NCBI GenBank assembly: GCA_030429235.1
Contig: JAUIDB010000009.1
Coordinates: forward strand, 101,609-165,608
Source: Thermoanaerobaculia bacterium
GTDB lineage: Bacteria > Acidobacteriota > Thermoanaerobaculia > Multivoradales > JAIOJS01
Reading direction: 5' to 3'
Length of the DNA stretch: 64,000 nucleotides
Numbering within the stretch: the stretch's first letter is position 1; every line of letters begins with the position of its first letter. The notes beneath the pieces are model-generated. The model saw nothing but the letters and a program-made list of their open reading frames with translations, searched no databases and was not told the DNA's origin. Shown here piece by piece: positions 42,104-51,427 of this stretch. The translations under genes were made by a program, and so were the position numbers.

Positions 42104-43318
42104 CTACCAGGCGGTGGTGTCACCCGATTCGAAACCGTCCGCGAAGATGGCGTTGGTGGGATCGAAGATGCGAACGATGCGCCAGCCGCCGGCGGCGACC
42201 AGCTCTCCCCCCTCGGTCTCGCCGAAACCAGTAACCGAGAAGGTACCGAGGTCTCCCACGTCGTGGGCGGTCCAGCTGCCGCCGCCGTTCTCTTCGGCCG
42301 CCCAGAGCACTCCGGTGCACCAGTCGGTGAAGAAGTACCAGTTGCTGAAGGCTGGGCTCTCGGTTCCGTGGTAGCGGTAGCCACCGATCACGGAGCAGTT
42401 GTTCTGGTCCGGCGGGTCATGCTCGAGCACCAGGATCGGAAAGTCGTAGCTGCCGATGCCCAGGCAGCCAGAGGTCTGGAACTCCTCGTGGCCTTCGTAG
42501 CAGGGCCATCCCCAGTTGGTCCCGGCGCTGTTCGGGGCCGCGAAGTCGACCTCCTCCCACTCCCCCTCGCCGACGTCGCCGATGAACAGGTCACCGGTGG
42601 AGCGGTCGAAGGAGAAACGCCAGGGATTCCGGAGGCCCAGATGCCAGATCTCCTGAGCCGCACCCATCTGGCCGACCAGGGGGTTGTCGGCGGGAATGGT
42701 GTAGTTGCGGTCCGGGTCGGCCGGGAAGGCGTCGGCGTCGACGTCGATCCGTAGCAACTTGCCGAGCAGATTGGTGGTGTCCTGTGAGTTGTCCCAGTTG
42801 GCACCTCCGTCACCGCTACTGATGTAGAGGTAGCCGTCGGGGCCGAAGTGCAGGTCGCCACCGTTGTGGTTGGTGGCTTCCTGCACGAACGAGAGGATCG
42901 GGTAGTGCGAGCCGGAATCGGCTACGTTGGGGTCGCCGCTCACCTGGTACCGGGCCACCACGGTGTCGCCACCGAGATCGGTGTAGTTGACGTAGAAGAA
43001 ACCGTTGCTGGCGTAGTCGGGATGAAATGCGAGCCCCAGCAGTCCCTGCTCGCTGCCTGACACGAGAATCGTCGAGATGTCGAGGAAGGGCGTCGTCTCG
43101 AAGTCGGCTCCTCCGGTCCAGACGCGGATCTCGCCCGTCTGTTGCACGGCGAAGAGTCGGCCGCTGCCGTCGTGGGCGGCGGTCACGGCAATCGCCTGGG
43201 AGACGTTGCCGGCCAGGGTTTCGATAGCCACGGTGGGTTGAGCGTGCACCGGCGCCGTCGCACTGGAGAGCAGGCTCGCGAGCACCACGGCCGAGAGAAC
43301 GAATCGTCGAGTGCGCAT
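42104..43318 (-). CDS. secreted PQQ-type (soluble) glucose/sorbosone dehydrogenase with DGFESGD tail
   Basis: 404 aa. Signal peptide FVLSAVVLASLLSSATAPVHA. The six-bladed propeller of the GSDH family is recognised from LFAVQQTGEIRVW, EQGLLGLAFHPDYASNGFFYVNYTD, the signature NHNGGDLHFGPDGYLYISSGDGG in pieces NHNGGDLHFGPDGY and SSGDGG, RIDVD, and EIWHLGLRNPWRFSFDRSTGDLFIGDVGE. Such enzymes oxidise sugars with PQQ in the periplasm. The extreme C-terminus is AIFADGFESGDTTAW, with the stop right after the Trp. CACAAT lies 8 nt before the ATG and there is no Shine-Dalgarno. Divergent from the S1 gene. Confidence 0.92.
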   Translation of the reverse strand: MRTRRFVLSAVVLASLLSSATAPVHAQPTVAIETLAGNVSQAIAVTAAHDGSGRLFAVQQTGEIRVWTGGADFETTPFLDISTILVSGSEQGLLGLAFHPDYASNGFFYVNYTDLGGDTVVARYQVSGDPNVADSGSHYPILSFVQEATNHNGGDLHFGPDGYLYISSGDGGANWDNSQDTTNLLGKLLRIDVDADAFPADPDRNYTIPADNPLVGQMGAAQEIWHLGLRNPWRFSFDRSTGDLFIGDVGEGEWEEVDFAAPNSAGTNWGWPCYEGHEEFQTSGCLGIGSYDFPILVLEHDPPDQNNCSVIGGYRYHGTESPAFSNWYFFTDWCTGVLWAAEENGGGSWTAHDVGDLGTFSVTGFGETEGGELVAAGGWRIVRIFDPTNAIFADGFESGDTTAW

Positions 43319-43326
43319 GGTCAGGG

Positions 43327-43332
43327 ATTGTG
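43327..43332 (-). promoter_or_regulatory. -10-like CACAAT before the sugar dehydrogenase ATG
   Basis: CACAAT on the minus strand ends 8 nt before the ATG at 43318, with no Shine-Dalgarno. It faces away from TACACT at 43389, so the two genes have back-to-back promoters 57 bp apart. Confidence 0.4.
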
Positions 43333-43388
43333 ACGAGCGCGCGCGCCACCGTCAGTGATCTGCTTCACTCCTGGGAGCCGGCGCGCGA

Positions 43389-43394
43389 TACACT
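43389..43394 (+). promoter_or_regulatory. -10-like TACACT before the S1-domain gene
   Basis: TACACT ends 8 nt before the ATG at 43403; no Shine-Dalgarno. TTCACT 19 nt upstream is a weak -35 candidate. Confidence 0.45.
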
Positions 43395-43402
43395 CCTCGG
43401 CC

Positions 43403-44641
43403 ATGAGCGACGAGAACCACAAACCGGACGAGGGACAGGACTTCGGGGCCATGCTCGCGGCCTTCGAAAACGAGACGGCGGCGGAAAGGCGGCCCGAGCC
43501 GAAGGTGGGGAAGAGGGTCTCTGGCACGATCCTGTCGATCGGAGCGGAGTTCGGCTTCGTCGACCTCGGGGTGAAGGCCGAAGGAGTGATTCCGCTGGAG
43601 GAGCTGTGCGATACCGACGGCGACCTCGAGTTCGAGGTGGGCGACGACCTCGAGGTGCTGGTGAGTGGCCGCGACCCGAGTGGATCCTGGCTCTTGCGGC
43701 GTCGTCCGGGTCGGGGCGAGACCCTGCCCGAGGAGATCCGGGCGGCGCAGGAGCACGGGCTGCCGGTCGAGGGCGTGGTCAGCGAGATCAACAAGGGAGG
43801 GGTCGAGGTCCAGGTCGCCGGTCTCCGAGGGTTCTGCCCGATCTCCCAACTCGACCGACGGTACGTCGAGGATCCGGCGCTCTTTCTCAACCAGCGCTTG
43901 CAGTTTCGGGTGACTCGATTCGAACCGGGGGCGCCGGGCCGGGCCCCGAATCTGGTGCTGTCGCGCCGCGTCCTGCTCGAGGAGGAGGCGGCCCGGCTGG
44001 CGGCTGAAACCCGAGCGCGGATCGAGGTCGGGGCGGTGCTGACGGGCACGGTCAGCTCGATCGCCTCGTTCGGTGCGTTCGTCGATCTCGGCGGGCTGGA
44101 GGGGCTCGTCCACGTCAGCGAGATGAGCTACCAGCGGGTCGAGGATCCCAACGAGTACGTGAAGGTCGGCCAGGAGGTCGAGGTTCAGGTCCTGAAGATC
44201 GAGCGCCGCGAGGGCTCGGACGAAGAGCGGATCGCGCTGTCGCTCCGGGCCCTGGCCGACGATCCCTGGGTCGAGTTCGCCCGCCAGACCCAGATCGGGG
44301 CGACGGTCCAAGGGCAGATCGTCAAACTGGAGAGCTTCGGCGCCTTCGTCGAGGTGGCCAACGGGATCCAGGGGCTGGTGCACATCAGCGAGTTGGGGCA
44401 GGACCGCCGGCTCCACCACCCGCGGGATGCCGTCAGCGTCGGCGACAAGGTCGAAGCCAAGGTCCTGTCGATCGATCTCGACAAGAAGCGCCTCTCGTTG
44501 TCGATCGGAGCGCTGCGAGAGGACGCCGAGCGAGCCCTGGAGGCCGAGGACCGGCAGGCCTACGCAGCGCGCCAGCCGGCGGCCGGGAGCGGATTGGGTT
44601 CGCTGGCCGACGCCTTCGCGCAACTTCAGAAGAAGGACTAG
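43403..44641 (+). CDS. S1 RNA-binding domain protein (ribosomal protein S1-like, four domains)
   Basis: 412 aa. Four S1 domains: about 36-100 (VSGTILSIGAEFGFVDLGVKAEG), 118-195 (VEGVVSEINKGGVEVQVAGLRGF), 208-282 (LTGTVSSIASFGAFVDLGGLEG) and 300-372 (VQGQIVKLESFGAFVEVANGIQG); the last two are the best matches to mRNA-binding repeats, each ending in DxxKKRLSLS-like strands. Canonical S1 has six domains, so this is a short S1 or a paralogue such as a translation- or RNA-decay factor. An RNA- or ribosome-associated cytoplasmic role is likely. Starts without a Shine-Dalgarno (see TACACT). Confidence 0.87.
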   Translation: MSDENHKPDEGQDFGAMLAAFENETAAERRPEPKVGKRVSGTILSIGAEFGFVDLGVKAEGVIPLEELCDTDGDLEFEVGDDLEVLVSGRDPSGSWLLRRRPGRGETLPEEIRAAQEHGLPVEGVVSEINKGGVEVQVAGLRGFCPISQLDRRYVEDPALFLNQRLQFRVTRFEPGAPGRAPNLVLSRRVLLEEEAARLAAETRARIEVGAVLTGTVSSIASFGAFVDLGGLEGLVHVSEMSYQRVEDPNEYVKVGQEVEVQVLKIERREGSDEERIALSLRALADDPWVEFARQTQIGATVQGQIVKLESFGAFVEVANGIQGLVHISELGQDRRLHHPRDAVSVGDKVEAKVLSIDLDKKRLSLSIGALREDAERALEAEDRQAYAARQPAAGSGLGSLADAFAQLQKKD

Positions 44642-44669
44642 TCTTGGTTGGAGTCGCCTCGGCAGCGGC

Positions 44670-46139
44670 TCAGTAGACGCCGAGTTCGGCCAGGGCCCGC
44701 TCCTGACGTTGCCTTCTCTGCAGTGCCTGGTGGCGACGGGGCGGCGCGGCCCGATCGGCACAGTCGGCCGGCGTCAGAGGGCAGCGCTCGCAGGTCAGGC
44801 CGACCTGGGTGCGGGGGATGGCGGGATCGGTGAGGAAACCCACGCGGCTGGCGAGCTGGTCGTCGACCAAGAACCCGACCGAGACCGCGGAGTCGGCGTC
44901 GTCACGTAGGGCGAGAGGACGGGACTGGCTGAGCACCAGAAACTCGGCGTCCTCGGTGACGAAGTGACTGCGTTGCAGGAGCGTGCCGCCCGGGGGGGAC
45001 GAGGCGAGGAGGCGCATCGCCGGCCAGCGTCGACAGTAGTGCTCGCCGAGGCCTAGCCCGTGGGGCACGGGTGCCCGTGAGAGATTGAACACCTTGGTCA
45101 GTTGGTAGCTGCCCGCGGCCGAGCGTGCGAACCGGAGGAAGAAGAGCTCGCGGAGGCCCAGGTGTTCTGGCGCCAGCTGGGTGATGCGGTAGGCGAGCAT
45201 CTCTGGTGTCACGTCGAACTGCCGGCGTAGGACCTCCAGACTCGCCGGGTCCCATCGGCTGGCGGTGAAGAAGCTGCTGAGGGCTTCGACCGAGGAGGAC
45301 TCGGGCATCAGCAGGGCGCCGGCGAAGTAGGAGGCCTTGAAGTTGGAGCGCAGTTGCTCGAACGACTCCACTCGCAGCCAGGACGAGGTGGGTACGTACT
45401 CCGGAAGGTCGAGGAGGCGATACCCCAGCTCGCGGGCGAGAACGAACTTCTGCTGCGAGGGTAGGAGTCGGGGGTTGATCAACAGCCGCGGGGGCGAGTC
45501 GCTGACGAACACCGAGCGAAACCCCATCAGGTCGGGATGGTCGCGCAGGGCTTCGGTGTCCACATCGATGGCGTAGCGCTCGAACAATGGCTGGCGCAGG
45601 GCGTTCAGCGGGAGCACTCCATCCGGGGACAGGTTCAGTTCCGAGCGCACCTCGGCCGCCTTCGCTTCGAGTTCGCGGAAGTAGTTGGCGTGCATCTGCT
45701 GGTACGAGCGGAGTGCGGCCAGCAGGAAGTGCTCGACCTGCAGGTCGTAGGCCTGGCCGACATCGACCAGGGCGCCGACCAGTGAGGCGGCCTTCTCGGG
45801 ATCGTCGCTGGCCAGCGAGAGGAGATCCTCGCGGCGCACTCCGAACATCTCCAGTGGGAACTCGCGCAGGAACTCCGATCGCAGGACGCGCTGGAGGGGT
45901 TCGAGTTCGTCGCTGAGTCGCAGGGAGACGAGTTCGTCGAAAGGGGCGTCGTAGGCGGCCGCGAGGTCGAACAGCTTCTCCGGGGCCGGGTACTTCTTCC
46001 CCTTCTCGATCTCGCTGAGATAGGAGAAGGAGAGCCCAGCGCGACCGGCCGCCTCTTTCAGGGTCCAGCCCCGATCGGTCCGAAGCTGCTTGAGTTTCAG
46101 ACCGAGGATGAAGCGGAGGCGAGAGGCGGATCCGGACAT
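44670..46139 (-). CDS. RamB/ScfR-type transcriptional regulator (XRE HTH plus degenerate ImmA/IrrE-like domain)
   Basis: 489 aa. An XRE helix-turn-helix covers about 12-68 (LKQLRTDRGWTLKEAAGRAGLSFSYLSEIEKGKKYP). The middle is the DUF955/ImmA-like domain, but the expected HExxH is replaced by ARELGYRLL (235-243), so it cannot be a metallopeptidase of the usual kind. The C-terminus carries CERCPLTPADC (Cys450, 453, 460), matching the cysteine-rich end of short-chain-fatty-acid regulators such as RamB and PrpR; PrpR of Mycobacterium has an Fe-S cluster. Divergent from aceB and so likely its regulator, possibly by acetate- or propionate-derived signals. Confidence 0.86.
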   Translation of the reverse strand: MSGSASRLRFILGLKLKQLRTDRGWTLKEAAGRAGLSFSYLSEIEKGKKYPAPEKLFDLAAAYDAPFDELVSLRLSDELEPLQRVLRSEFLREFPLEMFGVRREDLLSLASDDPEKAASLVGALVDVGQAYDLQVEHFLLAALRSYQQMHANYFRELEAKAAEVRSELNLSPDGVLPLNALRQPLFERYAIDVDTEALRDHPDLMGFRSVFVSDSPPRLLINPRLLPSQQKFVLARELGYRLLDLPEYVPTSSWLRVESFEQLRSNFKASYFAGALLMPESSSVEALSSFFTASRWDPASLEVLRRQFDVTPEMLAYRITQLAPEHLGLRELFFLRFARSAAGSYQLTKVFNLSRAPVPHGLGLGEHYCRRWPAMRLLASSPPGGTLLQRSHFVTEDAEFLVLSQSRPLALRDDADSAVSVGFLVDDQLASRVGFLTDPAIPRTQVGLTCERCPLTPADCADRAAPPRRHQALQRRQRQERALAELGVY

Positions 46140-46145
46140 GGTGTG

Positions 46146-46243
46146 TTTCGCTCAGGGCGAAGGCTACCACTGATTCTGGCGGCGTTTCTGCGTGTGGCGA
46201 AATTTCGCTTGACACGAAAGATCGCGACATGGCATAGTTTCGC
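46146..46243. promoter_or_regulatory. GCGAAA-box cluster and aceB promoter in the divergent glyoxylate region
   Basis: Several GCGAAA/TTTCGC hexamers lie in under 100 bp: TTTCGC 46146-46151, GCGAA 46157-46161 (inverted pair with 5-nt spacer), the perfect 12-bp palindrome at 46197-46208 (GCGAAATTTCGC), and TTTCGC 46238-46243. Between them is a promoter: TTGACA 46209-46214, 18-nt spacer, CATAGT 46233-46238. The palindrome abuts the -35, and the last box lies over the start site and start codon. They are natural candidates for binding sites of the divergent XRE regulator. Confidence 0.6.
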
Positions 46244-46244
46244 C

Positions 46245-47938
46245 ATGCCTACTCAGTCCACCGCTGCACCACCACTCGACGAGCGGGAGCGAACCCCCGA
46301 GGGTCCGGCTGGCCTCGAGATCGCCCCCTCCGCCCAGACACCCGAAGCCCTCCAGGTCCTCGACCCTTACGTCTGTGACCTGGTGCTTCGACTGCACCGT
46401 CGATTCGAACCGCGCCGACGCCAACTCCTGGCGGCGCGGTGGCGCCGGCAGGCGGAGTGGGATGCCGGAGGCCTCCCTGAGGTCGGGGAAGACCACGAGG
46501 TGCAGGGAGACTGGAAGGTTCCCCCCTTGCCGGCCGACCTGCGCCGTCGACGGGTCGAGATCACCGGACCGGTCGACGACGCCAAGATGGTGATCGGGAT
46601 GCTCTCGCGGCGGCCGGACGGAGTCCGAGCGGACGCGGCGATGCTCGACTTCGAAGACTCGATGCGGCCGACCTGGGAGAACGTGGTGCGGGGGTTCGGC
46701 AACCTCGAACAGGCGGTGCTCGGAACCCTGGTGCACCACCGTCCGGCGGCCGGCGACCAGCCCGCTCGGATCGACCGGATCGATCCCGACGACATGCCGT
46801 TGCTGATGGTCCGTGGTCGCGGCCTGCATCTCGACGAGGTCCATCTGCGAGTCGACGGCGAACCAGTGGCGGCGGGACTCTTCGATCTCGCGGTCGCCGT
46901 CTCGAAGACGGCCCACCGCTTGATCGCGATGGGACGGACCCCGATGGTGTACATCCCCAAGGTCGAGGACCGGGCCGAAGCGCGCTGGTGGGACGAGCTG
47001 CTGACGGCTCTCGAGAGGCACTGTGGGCTCGGCGACTCGGCGGTGCGGGCGACCTGTCTGATCGAGACCCTGCCGGCAGCGCTTCAGGTCGAAGCGATCC
47101 TCTACGAGGCGCGGGCCCATGCGGCCGGCTTGAACGTCGGGCGCTGGGACAAGATCTTCTCCGACCTCAAGGTGCTGATGGAGCACCCGGACCGGGTTCT
47201 CGGGGATCGCTGCGATCTGACCATGGACCAGCCTTGGATGGAGGCCTACGCGCAGCGCTTGATCGGCGTCTGTCATCGCCACGGGGCCCTGGCCCTCGGC
47301 GGTATGTCGGCCTTCACTCCCGGTCGACAGGCCGAGGAGCGAGAGCGGCAGACCGCCAAGGTCCTGGCCGACAAACGCCGCGAAGCGGCCCAGGGGCACG
47401 ACGGCTGTTGGGTGTCCCATCCCTACTTCATCGCGCCGGCGCTCGAAGCCTTTCCCTACGACAACCAACTGCGGCGGATCCCGGCTACGCCACCGCCGGA
47501 CCGGCTGCTGCCGCAAGGCGGTGGCGTCTGCACCGGGCGCGGTCTGCGGGAGAACGTGCGGGTGGGAATCGCCTATCTCGAGGGTTGGCTCCGGGGCCGA
47601 GGCTGTATCGCCTTCGAAGGTCGGATGGAGGACCTCGCCACCCTGGAGATCTCGCGGGCCCAGACCTGGCAGTGGATTCGCCACGGGGTGGAACTCGACG
47701 ACGGCCGTCGGGTCGATCGTCCGCTGGTGCGCGAGCTGTTCGTCGAGGAGGCCGCGAAGCTGGTCCGAGAACTCGAGGCTTCTGCCCCGGAACTCGAAGC
47801 GGCGGCGCGCCTGGCGGCGCGGCTCTACACCGAAGAAACCTTTCGCCCCTTTCTCACGCGCCGCTGGACCCCCCGGCCCGGATCGGCGCCCACCCTCAAC
47901 CCTGGCCTCGCCGAGGCCCCTCTCGAAGGAGTAGCAGA

Positions 47939-47942
<4 letters not shown>
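46245..47942 (+). CDS. aceB: malate synthase A
   Basis: 565 aa from the ATG at 46245, about the usual length for malate synthase A. The signature [14 protein letters not shown] (LNVGRWD at 296-302) and [58 protein letters not shown] and [15 protein letters not shown] segment [17 protein letters not shown] are all typical of the A isoform. It condenses glyoxylate with acetyl-CoA to malate. No Shine-Dalgarno: the -10 ends 6 nt before the ATG, suggesting a leaderless mRNA. The end overlaps aceA by 4 nt (ATGA), so both shunt enzymes are made from one mRNA. Confidence 0.95.
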
Positions 47943-49279
<1,337 letters not shown>

Positions 49280-49290
49280 AGCGTCCGGTT

Positions 49291-49320
49291 GGGCCCGGGT
49301 GGGACCGCCCGCCCGGGCCC
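49291..49320. terminator. strong GC-rich terminator hairpin after aceA
   Basis: GGGCCCGGGTGGG (49291-49303) pairs with CCCGCCCGGGCCC (49308-49320) over 13 pairs (one G-T), with a 4-nt loop ACCG. It ends the aceBA transcript and may also serve the converging gene. Confidence 0.75.
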
Positions 49321-49336
49321 TGCGAGCCTCGTTTCC

Positions 49337-49648
49337 TCAGGGGCCGCCGAGAACTCGGGCCATGAACAGGGCTCCGAAGGTGATCGGCACGAGCCAGATC
49401 GGCCACTTGCTCTTCATCCCCAGCGTCACGGTCAAGAGGCCGAACAGGGCCAGGGACCCGAAGAAGCCTACCGCGCCGGCATTGAACCACCCATTGGTGG
49501 GGCTGTACGGGTTGTGGTACGCGTGTAGGGCGCCGGCGGTGCACATGGCGGCCAGCATCAGTCCGAACAGCACGCGGATCACCTTCTGGCCCCGCGGGCC
49601 GGGTTGGAAGATCGGGATGTCGAACTCGAAGAGGTCGCCGAGGTCCAT
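49337..49648 (-). CDS. small membrane protein of unknown function
   Basis: 103 aa. Three hydrophobic helices (VIRVLFGLMLAAMCTAGALHAYH, NAGAVGFFGSLALFGLLTVTLG, WPIWLVPITFGALFMARVLGG) follow an acidic N-terminus (DLGDLFEFDIPIFQPGPRGQK). No family is recognised. TAGCGT lies 7 nt before the ATG with no Shine-Dalgarno. Convergent with aceA; no operon partner. Confidence 0.65.
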   Translation of the reverse strand: MDLGDLFEFDIPIFQPGPRGQKVIRVLFGLMLAAMCTAGALHAYHNPYSPTNGWFNAGAVGFFGSLALFGLLTVTLGMKSKWPIWLVPITFGALFMARVLGGP

Positions 49649-49655
49649 GGGCGCT

Positions 49656-49661
49656 ACGCTA
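49656..49661 (-). promoter_or_regulatory. -10-like TAGCGT before the small membrane protein ATG
   Basis: TAGCGT on the minus strand ends 7 nt before the ATG at 49648; CTGGCA 18 nt upstream is a moderate -35. No Shine-Dalgarno. Confidence 0.4.
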
Positions 49662-49705
49662 GCACCGGGCGCCGCGGCGTGCCAGGGACGCCAGCCGAGG
49701 GGTGG

Positions 49706-51400
49706 TCAGGGTTGGCTCTGGGACCAGAGCTCCGTGGTGCCCGACTCGAAACCGTCGCTGAAGATCCCTTGTGCTCCGTCGAGCAGGCCGAAGCCCTGAA
49801 ACGGGGAGGCGGGATGGAGCCGCAGATCGTCGGCCGGGGCCGCCTCGACCGCCCAGTAGGTGGGGTGGTTCCACGGTTCACGACCGGTGTGGGCCTGGAG
49901 GCAGCGATAGAGGGTGCCGCCGCCGGGCACGTCGTGGTTCAGCACGTAGTCGCCCACCTCGTAGACCACGGGATCGTCATTGCGGTCGAGTTCGGTCCAG
50001 ACCTCCACCCGGTGGTAGTCGAAGTCGGGCGGGAAGCCGGAGTCCATGAAGACCACCGGCGGGATCGAGGCCAGATACTCGCTCCCGCTCTCCTGGATGT
50101 TCGGGGTGCTGGCGTTGAGAAAGACGGTGGTGTCGGTCCAGCGATTGTCGACGAACTGCATGGGGCTCTGCTGGTTGAACGTCAGGACCACGGTGTCCGG
50201 GTCGGTGGCCCCGGAGTCGATCTCGTCGTACTGGAAGTTCAGGGCCCGGAACCAGTTGTCGGTGAAGAGGAACTCGGTGATCTGATCGCTCTGGGCGTGG
50301 ACGTAGATTCCGAAGTTGCGGCCGTGGGAGAAGTAGTTGTCGTGGAAGGCCACGGTATCGCCGGGGAGGTGAGTGTCGCCCGCCCGTGGTTGGGGGAAGA
50401 ACTGAAAGAAGGACGATGCGCCACCGATGAACAGGTTGTGGTGGATCGACACGTCACCCTCGCGGACACCAAACTGGCCGGCGTTGTCCTGGAAGTTGGC
50501 GAAGGGGTTCTTCCAGTCGAGCGCTCCCAGGAAGAAGACGTTGTGGTGGATCTCGCTGTCGCGGCCGATCTGTCCCAGCTGGACCAGCTCGGTACCGCTC
50601 CGCACGATCCGGTTGTTGTACAGCTCGAGAGCTGGCAGCTGGTGTTGAGGAGGAGACTGGGTGCTTCCGAAGTAGAGCCCCTCGCTGCCCGTGTCGTGGA
50701 TGTAGTTGTCGTGGAAGCGCACCCGACTCATGTGGGCGTCTCCGTCGTCGTCGGTTTTGATCAGGGCGCCGGCAAAACCGACCCGGGTGATCTCCACGAA
50801 CTCGATCTCGAAGTCGGTGGCGCCGCCGGTCACCGCGAGACCGGAGTCGCCGGTGGACTCGAAAGCGTCGTCGACGAAGATGCCGTAGGTTCCGGCGCTG
50901 TGAGCGTACCCACCAGCGTGGCCCGGGAAGGCGAGATCTCCGGTCTGGGCCGAGGCATCCCAGCGGCCCGTGAGCACCCAGTTCGAGCCGCCCGTCATCA
51001 GGATGGCGTGGCTCCCCGCACCCAGGCCCCCGATCTTGACCTGTCCGCCGAGGTTGGTGATGACGAGGGGATGCTGGGCGGTGCGTTGGGGCAGGTTGCC
51101 GAGCAGCAGAGCGGACCAGTGGCCCGCGGGCAGGTAGAGGCGGTCGAGCGTGCCCCAATCGACGCCGGGAAAGGCGGCCTGCAGGTCACCGTAGTAGATG
51201 CCCTGGCCAGGGTTGGGCGCCGGCAGGGTGAAGGTCTCGAGCCCGAGACTCTGGGCCTCAGCGGTTGCGCTGCGGGCCGGTTGGCTGCTACCGATTCCCC
51301 CCAGCGCGACTGCCAGCAGTGCCGACAGGAGCACCCAGGGAAGGGTGCGGTGCGGTCGGACCGCGGTGAGGCCACGGGAGGAAAGGGTGGTCGACATCAT
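49706..51400 (-). CDS. secreted right-handed beta-helix protein with a CBM5/12-like module and DGFESGD-type tail
   Basis: 564 aa. Signal peptide LPWVLLSALLAVALGGIGSSQPARSA. Parallel beta-helix turns run through about 100-420 (SRVRFHDNYIHDTGSEGLYFGS, ALELYNNRIVRSGTELVQLG, VSIHHNLFIGG, TVAFHDNYFSHGRNFGIYVHA). Near 505-540 a chitin-binding CBM5/12-like pattern appears: YEVGDYVLNHDVPGGGTLYRC, then LQAHTGREPWNHPTYW, with its aromatic residues. It ends GIFSDGFESGTTELWSQSQP. The beta-helix is the fold of many polysaccharide lyases and glycosidases, but no lyase motif can be assigned. Probably acts on or binds a polysaccharide outside the cell. Confidence 0.85.
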   Translation of the reverse strand: MMSTTLSSRGLTAVRPHRTLPWVLLSALLAVALGGIGSSQPARSATAEAQSLGLETFTLPAPNPGQGIYYGDLQAAFPGVDWGTLDRLYLPAGHWSALLLGNLPQRTAQHPLVITNLGGQVKIGGLGAGSHAILMTGGSNWVLTGRWDASAQTGDLAFPGHAGGYAHSAGTYGIFVDDAFESTGDSGLAVTGGATDFEIEFVEITRVGFAGALIKTDDDGDAHMSRVRFHDNYIHDTGSEGLYFGSTQSPPQHQLPALELYNNRIVRSGTELVQLGQIGRDSEIHHNVFFLGALDWKNPFANFQDNAGQFGVREGDVSIHHNLFIGGASSFFQFFPQPRAGDTHLPGDTVAFHDNYFSHGRNFGIYVHAQSDQITEFLFTDNWFRALNFQYDEIDSGATDPDTVVLTFNQQSPMQFVDNRWTDTTVFLNASTPNIQESGSEYLASIPPVVFMDSGFPPDFDYHRVEVWTELDRNDDPVVYEVGDYVLNHDVPGGGTLYRCLQAHTGREPWNHPTYWAVEAAPADDLRLHPASPFQGFGLLDGAQGIFSDGFESGTTELWSQSQP

Positions 51401-51427
51401 CAGCTGCTTCCGAGGTGAAGCCGGATC

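Noticed and set aside
44670..46139. Active ImmA/IrrE metalloprotease
   Set aside because: The zinc motif HExxH is absent (ARELGYRLL), so only the fold is inherited.
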